Shown: positions 38,629 to 46,495 of the stretch, one piece after another
Numbering within the stretch: position 1 is the stretch's first letter
Layout: each line of letters opens with the position of its first letter
Assembly: GCF_947500265.1 (NCBI RefSeq)
Contig: NZ_CANMRN010000003.1
Coordinates: forward strand, 434,001-498,000
Reading direction: 5' to 3'
Length of the DNA stretch: 64,000 nt
Origin: an uncultured Psychrobacter sp.
GTDB taxonomy: Bacteria; Pseudomonadota; Gammaproteobacteria; Pseudomonadales; Moraxellaceae
Program-made: the position numbers and the translations under genes
The notes under the pieces: generated by a model
The model's database searches: none
What the model saw: only the letters and a program-made list of their open reading frames with translations
What the model was told of the DNA's origin: nothing

Positions 38629-39174
38629 ATGAAACCAGACAACATCCGGCCTTCATCAACTCACACCTCTAAGAAAAAACAGACTAAATCACGTCAGAAA
38701 ATTTTGGCAATACTTACCTCAGTATTGCTACTTATCGTCATTGTCTACCTTATCGTAGGAAGGTCTGGCACTCAGTCCACACTCCCTGATGACGCTACTT
38801 CAGCACCAACAACTGAGCAAACGCCGACAGAGTCAACAACAGACAATATATCTGATATACCAGATGATTCTGTGATTGACGACGGTGTGCTCATGGATGA
38901 AAACTCTGGAGAAGTAAATAATGACAGTAACGCGATACCAAATCCTACTGCTATATTAGATGCGCCTCTACCAGAAAATGACAGCTTGGCGAAAGAAGAG
39001 ATTGATCGTTTAGAAGATGAACGTCAGCGACTGGCCGAACAAGAAAAGTTAGCAGCTGAACAAGTGGCTATGAATAAGCAATTGACTGATATGAAGGCAG
39101 AACAAATTGCGCTACTTGAACAACAAATTGCTCAGTTAGAAGCAAACGACTCTAATAAAGCGACGGTTCAATAA
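38629..39174 (+). CDS. Hypothetical membrane-anchored coiled-coil protein
   Basis: A 181-residue protein I do not recognise. A basic N-terminus (SKKKQTKSRQK) precedes one hydrophobic segment (about 28-45, ILTSVLLLIVIVYLIVG), giving a single-pass topology with the rest probably in the periplasm. Residues 50-110 are acidic, Ser/Thr/Asp-rich and probably disordered. Residues 120-175 are a strong coiled-coil candidate (DRLEDERQRLAEQEKL..). The start lacks a clear ribosome-binding site. The next gene follows by about 35 bases, so the two may be co-transcribed. Confidence 0.65.
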   Translation: MKPDNIRPSSTHTSKKKQTKSRQKILAILTSVLLLIVIVYLIVGRSGTQSTLPDDATSAPTTEQTPTESTTDNISDIPDDSVIDDGVLMDENSGEVNNDSNAIPNPTAILDAPLPENDSLAKEEIDRLEDERQRLAEQEKLAAEQVAMNKQLTDMKAEQIALLEQQIAQLEANDSNKATVQ

Positions 39175-39208
39175 CCGTATAGTTGATTTGGTTATAGAGA
39201 GGCTTACG

Positions 39209-39772
39209 ATGGCGATTTTGCAACTCACACATGCCTCTATTTTAAATAGTAATGCACAGTTGCTTGTTTTACCTGTCAATAATGCTGGTGTCGTTTTAGA
39301 TCCTGTACTCACACGAGCGAAAACTCTCTTTCCTGATAATTATAGTCGCTATCATCGTGCGTGCCGCGATGGTAGTCTGAATGTTGGTAGCTGCTTAATT
39401 AATAAGCGTACACGTGAGCAAGTCGGACTTGGTATCAGTAGTAACGGTAACCAGCCAAACTATATTGCCAACCTCGTGATATCAAACCATCCTTACCATC
39501 CAGCGCGCACACGTTGGCTGACTACTGCCTTGATTGATTTGCAACAGCAAATAATGCCGCTTATACGTTACCAAGGCATACGCAGAGTTGCATTGCTTGC
39601 ACGGCCACTTATCTCAGGCAAACCACGTGATATCGTATCCAATGAAAGCACTACAGTAGATACCCTGCCTTTAGACTGGCATGCTGATACGTTGCCATTA
39701 CTAACTGAATACTTACAAGACCTACCAAAACTTCGTATCGATATACACCTGCCTAAAAGTATTGATTTATAA
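39209..39772 (+). CDS. Degenerate DarG-like macro-domain protein
   Basis: A 187-residue protein whose first 70 residues follow the macro-domain pattern of DarG/TARG-type ADP-ribosyl hydrolases: LLVLPVNNAGVV then LFPDNYSRYHRACRDGSLNVGSC. The glycine-rich catalytic loop normally found after the VN..G motif (GMGKG type) is replaced by VVLDPVLT. The C-terminal half (ARPLISGKPRDIV...) does not show a clear ligand loop. It may bind ADP-ribose or a related nucleotide without hydrolysing it, or have a new role. No DarT toxin is nearby. The ATG at 39209 follows GAGAGG; a TTG 21 bases earlier is an alternative. Confidence 0.6.
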   Translation: MAILQLTHASILNSNAQLLVLPVNNAGVVLDPVLTRAKTLFPDNYSRYHRACRDGSLNVGSCLINKRTREQVGLGISSNGNQPNYIANLVISNHPYHPARTRWLTTALIDLQQQIMPLIRYQGIRRVALLARPLISGKPRDIVSNESTTVDTLPLDWHADTLPLLTEYLQDLPKLRIDIHLPKSIDL

Positions 39773-39813
39773 ATGGCCTTTTAGCTAGCCAGTCATCATC
39801 TTTTAGGACACAT

Positions 39814-39862
39814 AAAAAAACCGCCTTGAATACTCATGACGAGTATTTCAAAGCGGTTTTTT
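39814..39862. terminator. Bidirectional terminator between macro-domain gene and pnp
   Basis: The long inverted repeat AAAAAACCGCCTTGAATACTC/GAGTATTTCAAAGCGGTTTTTT with a 5-base loop and one mismatch has T-runs on both sides and separates convergent genes. Confidence 0.9.
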
Positions 39863-39891
39863 ATTACTTAAACCACATCAGATATTGAGTA

Positions 39892-41994
39892 TTAGTTCTG
39901 CTCAACACCTTTCATAGTCAGTTTGATACGACCACGGTTGTCAACGTCTTGTACGAGTACTTTAACGATTTGACCTTCTTTTAGATAGTCTGATACATTC
40001 TCTACGCGCTCTTCTGCAATTTGTGAAATATGTACTAGGCCATCCGTGTTTGGCAAGACATTTACAAATGCACCGAAGTCGACGATACGAGCAACGGTAC
40101 CTTCATAAGTTTTACCAACTTCAACTTCAGCAGTTAGTGCTTCGATTTTACCGATAGCTGCCTTGGTCGCTGCTTTGTTTTCACCAAAGATACGGATAGT
40201 ACCAGCATCATCAATATCGATAACCGCGCCAGTTTCTTCCGTTAGCTGACGGATAGTTGCGCCGCCTTTACCGATAACGTCACGAATCTTGTCTGGGTTG
40301 ATTTCGATAACCGCGTAGTTTGGTGCATGAGCATTGATTTCAGTACGGCTCTCAGGCAATACTTGGTTCATTGCTTCTAGGATATGGATACGACCTGCAT
40401 GAGCTTGTTTAAGCGCTTGTTCCATGATGTCAGGGGTAATACCTTCGATTTTGATATCCATCTGTAACGCAGTGATACCATTTTTAGAACCGGCTACTTT
40501 AAAGTCCATATCACCTAGATGATCTTCATCACCCAAGATGTCTGATAATACAGCAAAACGATCGCCTTCTTTAACCAGACCCATCGCGATACCAGCCACT
40601 GGTGCTTTTAATGGTACGCCTGCGTCCATCAATGCCAAGCTTGCGCCACAAACAGAAGCCATAGAAGATGAACCGTTAGATTCAGTGATTTCCGATACCA
40701 CACGAATCACATACGGGAAACGCTCGCTATCTGGCAACATCGCTTGTACACCGCGGCGTGCTAGACGACCATGGCCGATTTCACGACGTTTTGGAATACC
40801 TTCACGGCCCGTTTCACCAACTGAGAAATGCGGGAAGTTGTAATGCAGCATGAAATGGTCACGAATCGTGCCACCTAGTGAGTCAATCATGTTGACGTCA
40901 CGGCTGTTACCAAGTGTGGTAGTAACCAATGCCTGCGTCTCACCACGTGTGAACAGTGCTGAACCATGCGTATATGGCAATACACCAACTTGTACGTCAA
41001 GCGCACGAACTGTCTCAGGGTCACGACCATCGATACGCGGCTTACCTGACAAGATGTTGTCACGAACGGTACGATATTTAAGGTCGTTATAGATTTCTTT
41101 AAGCTCAGATACAGTATCAGCATAAGTTTCTGACTCAGCATCACCAGCAAGTGCATCAATAATTGATTGCTTAATTTCATCAAGCTTAGTGTAACGTGCT
41201 TGCTTATCAGTAATGGTATAAGCGTCAGCAACTTGTTCGCCGAACTGCTCTTTCATGCCGCTAGTAAGGGCTTGGTCACGCTCAGGAGCAGAGTATTGCT
41301 GCTTAGCAGTACCGATTTCTTCAGCCATTGACGCAATGTTATCAATAACAATTTGTTGTTGCTGATGGCCGTACAATACTGCACCTAACATTTGGTCTTC
41401 TGACAGCTCTGCCGCTTCAGATTCAACCATCAATACCGCAGACTTAGTACCAGCCACAACTAAATCTAGGTCACTGGTTTCAAGCTGCTCAGACGTTGGG
41501 TTTAGAACGTATTCACCGTTAATGAAACCAACACGAGCGGCAGCAACAGGACCATTAAATGGTGCATCAGAAATAGCCAATGCTGCTGAAGCACCGATTA
41601 GTGCAGCGATATCTGCAGACTGAGTTTTATCTGATGATACAACTGTTGCGGTGATTTGGATTTCGTTTACGTAGCCTTCTGGGAATAGCGGACGAATCGG
41701 ACGGTCAATCAAGCGTGAAGTTAAGGTTTCAAATTCGCTCGCACGGCCTTCACGTTTGCCGTAAGCACCTGGGATTTTACCCGCTGCATACATTTTTTCT
41801 TGATAATTAACCGTTAGCGGAAAGAAGTTTTGACCTTCTTTAGCTTCTGATTTCACGACTGCTGCAACTAATACTGTTACGCCGCCCATGTGTACTAAAA
41901 TAGAGTTTGCTTGACGGGCAATACGGCCTGTCTCGATAACAACCTGCTGGTTGCCATACTGAAATTCACGCTTAATGGTGTTGAACATTGTCAT
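39892..41994 (-). CDS. pnp: Polyribonucleotide nucleotidyltransferase (PNPase)
   Basis: A phosphorolytic 3'-5' exoribonuclease that degrades mRNA and works in the RNA degradosome. Its 700 residues are normal. Two RNase PH domains (about 10-230 and 310-540) carry [24 protein letters not shown] and [16 protein letters not shown]; the active-site aspartates are in [23 protein letters not shown] domain follows ([19 protein letters not shown], about 555-615). An S1 domain ends the protein ([20 protein letters not shown]). AGGAAG precedes the ATG. It is downstream of rpsO on the same strand, the conserved order, with a terminator and a long spacer between. Confidence 0.97.
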   Translation of the reverse strand: MTMFNTIKREFQYGNQQVVIETGRIARQANSILVHMGGVTVLVAAVVKSEAKEGQNFFPLTVNYQEKMYAAGKIPGAYGKREGRASEFETLTSRLIDRPIRPLFPEGYVNEIQITATVVSSDKTQSADIAALIGASAALAISDAPFNGPVAAARVGFINGEYVLNPTSEQLETSDLDLVVAGTKSAVLMVESEAAELSEDQMLGAVLYGHQQQQIVIDNIASMAEEIGTAKQQYSAPERDQALTSGMKEQFGEQVADAYTITDKQARYTKLDEIKQSIIDALAGDAESETYADTVSELKEIYNDLKYRTVRDNILSGKPRIDGRDPETVRALDVQVGVLPYTHGSALFTRGETQALVTTTLGNSRDVNMIDSLGGTIRDHFMLHYNFPHFSVGETGREGIPKRREIGHGRLARRGVQAMLPDSERFPYVIRVVSEITESNGSSSMASVCGASLALMDAGVPLKAPVAGIAMGLVKEGDRFAVLSDILGDEDHLGDMDFKVAGSKNGITALQMDIKIEGITPDIMEQALKQAHAGRIHILEAMNQVLPESRTEINAHAPNYAVIEINPDKIRDVIGKGGATIRQLTEETGAVIDIDDAGTIRIFGENKAATKAAIGKIEALTAEVEVGKTYEGTVARIVDFGAFVNVLPNTDGLVHISQIAEERVENVSDYLKEGQIVKVLVQDVDNRGRIKLTMKGVEQN

Positions 41995-42562
41995 ATAATC
42001 TTCCTAATGTTGACTGACAAAACTGATATCAGCGTCAAAAAAAGCTGATATCTGTCATTAAAATTCTGTGTATATGGCTATCAGTTGACATGTTTTCTAT
42101 TAAAAATCATCGCAACCAATGCCAATAACGTTACTTGGTTATCTCATATATTTGTCTGAGTTAGACATCGTACTATTATGTATATTCGGTCGTGCAATTT
42201 TGGCTTTACTATAAATACTATCAAAAAGATATTAAGTCAAAAAACTTCGATGCTAGAAACCCTACAGGCTATTTTCTGAACTTTCAAATATCAGCTATCT
42301 GCGCTGATTACCAAGCCAAATAATAAGTATTTCATCAATAATTGCCATATCTGTAGCAGATGCGCTATCAAACTCACAAGGTATTATTTTACAGTGATTT
42401 ATAGCCATTGACCAATTAATTGCACAGTAGCGCAATTATTGTCAGAAAATACCGTACTTGAGACTTGGTTAGTACAGTTTATACCAATATCCCTCTTAAC
42501 GATTCTATAAAAGAAGCTATAGCTCTTACTATTTGAGCACGGTATCTAAAACGAATAAGCAT
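41995..42562. other. Long spacer between rpsO terminator and pnp
   Basis: About 570 AT-rich bases with no supported gene. It presumably carries the pnp promoter and 5' leader. In E. coli the pnp leader is cleaved by RNase III and bound by PNPase, but no obvious long hairpin of that kind is visible here. Confidence 0.45.
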
Positions 42563-42597
42563 AAAAAAACGGCGTGAAACTATTCCACACCGTTTTT
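42563..42597 (-). terminator. Terminator of rpsO
   Basis: On the minus strand AAAACGGTGTG/CACGCCGTTTT (with G-T pairing) surrounds a loop of about 9 bases and is followed by a run of T. It lies about 90 bases after the rpsO stop. Confidence 0.8.
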
Positions 42598-42684
42598 AGA
42601 AAAATCTATTTTATCGATAATAACAAACAAGTTCCGAACGATTTAGCAAAAAATTCAGCATTCACTCGTACTATTGTCGTTAGA

Positions 42685-42951
42685 TTAACGACGTAGACCT
42701 AACTGGCTGATTAGAGTAGTGTAACGACCAAGGTCTTTACCTTTTAAGTAATCAAGCAGTTTACGACGCGTGTTAACCATACGGATAAGACCGCGACGGC
42801 TATGATGGTCAGCTTTGTGTGCTTTAAAGTGGTTCTGCAAATCATTGATACGAGCACTCAACAAAGCTACTTGAACTTCTGGAGAACCAGTGTCATTTTC
42901 GCCACGTTGGTATTGAGCGATGATTTGTTCACGATCGGTATTAGTTAGCAT
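42685..42951 (-). CDS. rpsO: 30S ribosomal protein S15
   Basis: A primary 16S rRNA-binding protein of the small subunit platform, 88 residues, as expected. It contains the family signatures [17 protein letters not shown] and [22 protein letters not shown]. The start at 42951 is fixed by GGAGATATTT before MLTNTDREQ; the frame runs 32 codons further upstream without resembling S15. In the usual order rpsO lies between truB and pnp. Here about 1.9 kb of other genes separates it from truB. Confidence 0.97.
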   Translation of the reverse strand: MLTNTDREQIIAQYQRGENDTGSPEVQVALLSARINDLQNHFKAHKADHHSRRGLIRMVNTRRKLLDYLKGKDLGRYTTLISQLGLRR

Positions 42952-43222
42952 AAATATCTCCGGCAATGCTAAAAACTTTAAAAACGGACTGCAATTTGAG
43001 TCAGTATTAAAGCAATAGAATAATAAATAAAATAACCTGTACGCCATTCAGGACAACCCTGCATTACTAGAGTTGACCTAGTGTACGACAAGCTCAGTTA
43101 ACAACCATTTAATATGTTTTGAATCGTACATTGCATTTAGCTATAGCACTACTTAATCAAAGTAATGGGCTAACTACAGTACATCATTCAAAACCTAATT
43201 TAAATGTGGGGGTAATTATAAC
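42952..43222. other. Spacer upstream of rpsO
   Basis: About 270 AT-rich bases between rpsO and the next terminator (382 bases gene to gene). It probably holds the rpsO promoter; no gene is supported. Confidence 0.45.
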
Positions 43223-43251
43223 AAAAAACTGCTGAACTAGCAGCAGTTTTT
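43223..43251. terminator. Terminator after the 58-residue acidic protein gene
   Basis: The perfect stem AAAAACTGCTG/CAGCAGTTTTT with a 6-base loop, with A and T runs so that it can act on either strand. Confidence 0.8.
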
Positions 43252-43333
43252 CATAATACTTGTAAAGCGACATTTAATTTCTAGTAGCTAGTATTTGTTA
43301 GATAACTAGCTATTAACATCCTATCTAAGCAGA

Positions 43334-43510
43334 CTATTTATTAACATCAGCTTCTTTCGCATTGCCGCCTAGTTCATCGTCTTCAAGAGGCGCAGCAGTA
43401 GTCACTTCCGCTAGACTGTCTGGAGCAGCATGCTCACGTGGATTGATTTCTTCTGCAAGCTTTTCAATCTCTTTTTCTTGCTCGTCCATATTGTTCGGTG
43501 AATTACTCAT
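43334..43510 (-). CDS. Small acidic hydrophilic protein (58 residues)
   Basis: A short protein, MSNSPNNMDEQEKEIEKL..., rich in Glu, Asp, Asn and Ala, with no hydrophobic segment and probably disordered. I do not recognise a family. The start at 43510 is chosen because CAGGAG lies at ideal distance; an earlier ATG at 43558 lacks such a site. The protein resembles its upstream neighbour in its MSNS opening, size and composition. It is bracketed by hairpins, which suggests a separately controlled transcript. Confidence 0.7.
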   Translation of the reverse strand: MSNSPNNMDEQEKEIEKLAEEINPREHAAPDSLAEVTTAAPLEDDELGGNAKEADVNK

Positions 43511-43592
43511 ATTAGCTCCTGAATTATTATTTTGTGGACTAACTGTTGTTGCACTCATCGATCATAAGACGTGCAAACTATAAACATATCAA

Positions 43593-43613
43593 TGCCACCT
43601 ATTACAGGTGGCA
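43593..43613 (-). terminator. Hairpin between the two small acidic protein genes
   Basis: A perfect 8-bp inverted repeat TGCCACCT/AGGTGGCA with a 5-base loop lies just after the 53-residue gene. No T-run follows, so it may be an mRNA-stabilising or weakly terminating hairpin. Confidence 0.55.
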
Positions 43614-43623
43614 TATTAAAAAC

Positions 43624-43785
43624 TTACTTGTCTTCTTTCGCGTTTTCTAAATTAGCTGCGATACGTTCTGCTGCTGCTTCGCTGTTTTCACTATGATTGT
43701 CTTCAGTTTGACTTTTAAGCGCTGCTTCTGCTGAATCAGAACGTTGTTGCTCAAGCTTAGTATCGTTTGGATTAGAATTTGACAT
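43624..43785 (-). CDS. Small acidic hydrophilic protein (53 residues)
   Basis: This is an open frame too short for standard listing. It starts MSNSNPNDTKLEQQRSDS and ends with AANLENAKEDK, 53 residues. AAGGAAG precedes the ATG at good spacing, which strongly supports translation. The composition is Ala/Glu/Asn/Ser-rich and probably disordered or helical, with no membrane segment. It lies upstream of the 58-residue gene on the same strand and looks like a distant paralogue or functional companion. A stress or desiccation role would fit such a composition but is speculation. Confidence 0.7.
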   Translation of the reverse strand: MSNSNPNDTKLEQQRSDSAEAALKSQTEDNHSENSEAAAERIAANLENAKEDK

Positions 43786-43878
43786 AGTATCTTCCTTAGT
43801 TATGGTTATAAATGTTAGTTGTACAGAGTTAAGATTTAACAGTACTTAATTAAAATTTTTTAGTTAGAGTTCAAAATC

Positions 43879-44403
43879 CTAAGATAATGCTTTATCTATG
43901 GCATCAACAAAATTGGGTATATCATCTGGGTTACGCGAAGTAATAAGATTATCATCTACTTGTACTGTCTTATCTACGTAGTTTGCTCCAGCATTTTCTA
44001 AATCTATTTGCAAAGTAGGATAAGCGGTAAGGGTTTTGCCTTTAGCAATACCTATATTTATGAGAACCCAAGGAGCATGACAAATAACAGCTAATGGCTT
44101 GCCTGCTTCATTAATAGCATTGATAATTTTATGAGCCTTTTCGTTGCCACGAATAGTATCTGCGTTGACAGTACCGCCTGGTAAAACCAATGCATCATAC
44201 TCAGAAACGTTAGCATCTTCTACAAAGATATCGGCAGTAAAAGTATCACTCTTATCTACGTCTTGCTGCATGGCTTGCACTTCTTTTTTATCATTTGTTG
44301 TTATGAGAAGTGTCTTGTAGCCTTTGTCTTTTAGCTGATTATTGACGTCTTCGTACTCTGCTTGTTCGAAGTGGTTATGTAGTAAAAAAGCGATCGTTTT
44401 CAT
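43879..44403 (-). CDS. DJ-1/PfpI family protein (YhbO-like)
   Basis: A 174-residue cytoplasmic protein of the class I glutamine amidotransferase-like DJ-1/PfpI fold. The nucleophile elbow is AVICHAPWVL with Cys108 and His109. The conserved Glu is near residue 14 (NHFEQAEYED), and LPGGTVNADTIR is the family loop. Related proteins (YhbO, PfpI) act in stress resistance, with reported peptidase or glyoxalase/deglycase-like activity; the precise activity is disputed. AAGGAAAG precedes the ATG. It lies between truB and the small acidic genes on the same strand. Confidence 0.88.
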   Translation of the reverse strand: MKTIAFLLHNHFEQAEYEDVNNQLKDKGYKTLLITTNDKKEVQAMQQDVDKSDTFTADIFVEDANVSEYDALVLPGGTVNADTIRGNEKAHKIINAINEAGKPLAVICHAPWVLINIGIAKGKTLTAYPTLQIDLENAGANYVDKTVQVDDNLITSRNPDDIPNFVDAIDKALS

Positions 44404-44667
44404 AACTTTCCTTCTTCTTATCTATTAGTTTTTGTGAACCATTATATTTTTGTAAGCTAGTTTTATTATTATTTGGTATTACATTTTCCTTTGAACTATT
44501 TTATTTTTATTCAAATGCGTCCTTTCTGCATTACTTTTTTCTTCTAATTGGTTACTTTTAATTGGCTATTATTTTAATTATTTGCTTTATAGCAATTTTT
44601 TATTTTTATACTACTTATCCGTTTTGTTTTTTAGCTCAGCATTCCCTATCTGATGAATCTAGAGTAC
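44404..44667. other. Very AT-rich spacer upstream of the PfpI-family gene
   Basis: About 265 bases dominated by T and A runs between the truB terminator and the PfpI-family gene. No gene is supported; a promoter for the minus strand is likely. Confidence 0.45.
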
Positions 44668-44700
44668 AAAAAAAACAGGTTTCACCATAGGCGAAACCTG
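44668..44700 (-). terminator. Terminator of truB
   Basis: On the minus strand CAGGTTTC/GAAACCTG with a 9-base loop is followed by eight T. It lies about 100 bases after the truB stop and marks the end of the nusA-infB-truB transcript. Confidence 0.88.
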
Positions 44701-44803
44701 CAATAAAATGTGACGGTATGTGATTAGTGTAAACTATTAGTAAATCAGGCCAATGTTAGGTGGTAGTTTCTCTATTTAAGTAACATTGATGAAAACGTTA
44801 CTA

Positions 44804-45895
44804 TTAGCGCTGAATCAATTTCTTAGGTTGTAAACGTCCGTTTAAGCTCACAGACCCCAAACCAAGAAACTCTCCCTGCTCGTTGAGTAAACGTATATCA
44901 ACTGGTATTTCATGCTCTAGGAGCTGAGACGCATCAAGATCAGTATCAGCTTTACCATTGGTACTAGCGTCATCATCGATACCGACAGAACTATCATTAG
45001 ACAGCTGGTTAGAAACCATATTAGCAACATAATCTTTGAGCTTACCTGTTAGCTCATCAAATACGTTTAAGCGCTGCCCCATATGTACACGGGCGCATTG
45101 TTCCTCTGTCAGCATCAGTTCAGCATCGATATCAATACAAGCGTCGATAGGCAGCAGCCAAGACTGACGCTCCTCTAAACCATGCTCTTCTAATGAAGAT
45201 AGAGCGATCGCATCATCAATACTGAAGTTCCCTACTTGTGTACGGCGTAATGCCGTCAAATGTCCTAGCGTACCTAGCTGCTTCGCAATATCTTCCGCTA
45301 ATACACGTACGTAAGTACCTTTCGTACAAGTAACCGTAAGATTAATCTGTTTATTATCTATCATCTGTAGATTGATTGCTTTAATCGTGATATCTCTAGG
45401 TGGTCTATCAACCTCAATGCCCGCACGGGCATATTCATACAGTTTTTTGCCATCTTTTTTTAGCGCTGAGTACATCGGTGGTATCTGCTGCTGAGCACCC
45501 AAAAACTGCTGGGCAATAGTCGCTAATGAGACTTCGTCGAATACTGGGATAGAAGCCTGCGTTACGATTTGGCCATCAGCATCACCAGTATCGGTTTGAC
45601 TACCTAGCAAGATAGTCGCTTGATAAGATTTATCAGCATCCAGTTGATAATGGCTAAACTTGGTAGCTTCACCCAAGCAAATAGGCAATAAGCCAGTTGC
45701 CATCGGATCAAGCGTTCCTGTATGCCCTGCCTTTTTACTATCGTGTATCGGTGACTTAAATAAATACTTCACTTTTGACACGACTTGCTGCGAGGTCATA
45801 CCTTTAGGTTTATCCACCAATATGACACCTGAAACTTTTACTTTTTCAGGCGTCATATTGGCTTGTTTATCAACTTGCTTAGACGCTATAGACAT
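44804..45895 (-). CDS. truB: tRNA pseudouridine(55) synthase TruB
   Basis: It makes pseudouridine 55 in the T-loop of tRNAs. The N-terminal catalytic domain begins GVILVDKPKGMTSQQVV. It contains GHTGTLDPMATGLLP with the catalytic Asp, then PPMYSALKKDGKKLYEYARAG and CTKGTYVRVLAEDIA. The protein is 363 residues, somewhat longer than the E. coli enzyme, mainly from a Ser/Asp-rich insertion near residues 292-320 before the C-terminal domain (FLGLGSVSLNGRLQPKKLI). It starts 9 bases after the rbfA stop, the usual operon arrangement. No strong ribosome-binding site is seen at the chosen ATG. Confidence 0.96.
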   Translation of the reverse strand: MSIASKQVDKQANMTPEKVKVSGVILVDKPKGMTSQQVVSKVKYLFKSPIHDSKKAGHTGTLDPMATGLLPICLGEATKFSHYQLDADKSYQATILLGSQTDTGDADGQIVTQASIPVFDEVSLATIAQQFLGAQQQIPPMYSALKKDGKKLYEYARAGIEVDRPPRDITIKAINLQMIDNKQINLTVTCTKGTYVRVLAEDIAKQLGTLGHLTALRRTQVGNFSIDDAIALSSLEEHGLEERQSWLLPIDACIDIDAELMLTEEQCARVHMGQRLNVFDELTGKLKDYVANMVSNQLSNDSSVGIDDDASTNGKADTDLDASQLLEHEIPVDIRLLNEQGEFLGLGSVSLNGRLQPKKLIQR

Positions 45896-45904
45896 AATAA
45901 TAAT

Positions 45905-46294
45905 TTACTCGTCATTCTCGTTTTGCTCGGTTTTAGTCACGGCCTTGCTAATCAAATCCATCATGTAGTTACCACGAGCCGTTACTTCATCATAATGAAA
46001 ACGTAGGCGCGGCGTAGTACGTGTCTTTAAGCTATGGCTTAATTCTGTACGCAAAAATCCTGCCGCTTTATTCAATACTTTGATGCTTTCTTCATGGTTG
46101 GTCTTGTTCATAGCATCATTGAGCTCAGGCTCCATGATAGTGACATAGACGTCCGCATAACCTAAATCTGGGCTAACTTTGACGCTAGAGATCGTGACAA
46201 AGCCTGTTAGACGAGGGTCATTGACTTCATCGCGAATAAGAACAGCAAGCTCACGCTGAATCTGATCCGACAATCTTTGTAAACGTTGGTTCAT
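45905..46294 (-). CDS. rbfA: 30S ribosome-binding factor RbfA
   Basis: A small-subunit assembly factor important at low temperature, 129 residues. It shows RLSDQIQRELAVLIRDEVNDPRL and VTISSVKVSPDLGYADVYVTI at the start of the KH-like fold. The KH-type helix and ending strand follow (LNKAAGFLRTELSHSLKTRTTPRLRFHYDE). AAGGTAATAAC precedes the ATG. It is 200 bases after infB, with a strong terminator-like hairpin in the gap, and directly before truB. Confidence 0.96.
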   Translation of the reverse strand: MNQRLQRLSDQIQRELAVLIRDEVNDPRLTGFVTISSVKVSPDLGYADVYVTIMEPELNDAMNKTNHEESIKVLNKAAGFLRTELSHSLKTRTTPRLRFHYDEVTARGNYMMDLISKAVTKTEQNENDE

Positions 46295-46369
46295 GTTATT
46301 ACCTTACTTTAATGGGCTTATTTTATTACTGTATAAGTCTGCTGACTAATAGGTGTTGCACTGATATGT

Positions 46370-46408
46370 GCTAAAAAAGGCCTAGCAGGATGTACCTGTT
46401 AGGCCTAA
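46370..46408 (-). terminator. Terminator-like hairpin between infB and rbfA
   Basis: On the minus strand a 12-bp stem with one mismatch, TAGGCCTAACAGG/CCTGCTAGGCC, is followed by TTTTTTAGC. It lies about 90 bases after the infB stop and inside the otherwise continuous rimP-truB block. Confidence 0.8.
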
Positions 46409-46495
46409 GTACAGCTGAATATTAGCAAAGTATCTAAACAGCTCAGCGGGTTACGCATATTGCATTGATACATACTCTGCTATCGAACAACAGCT

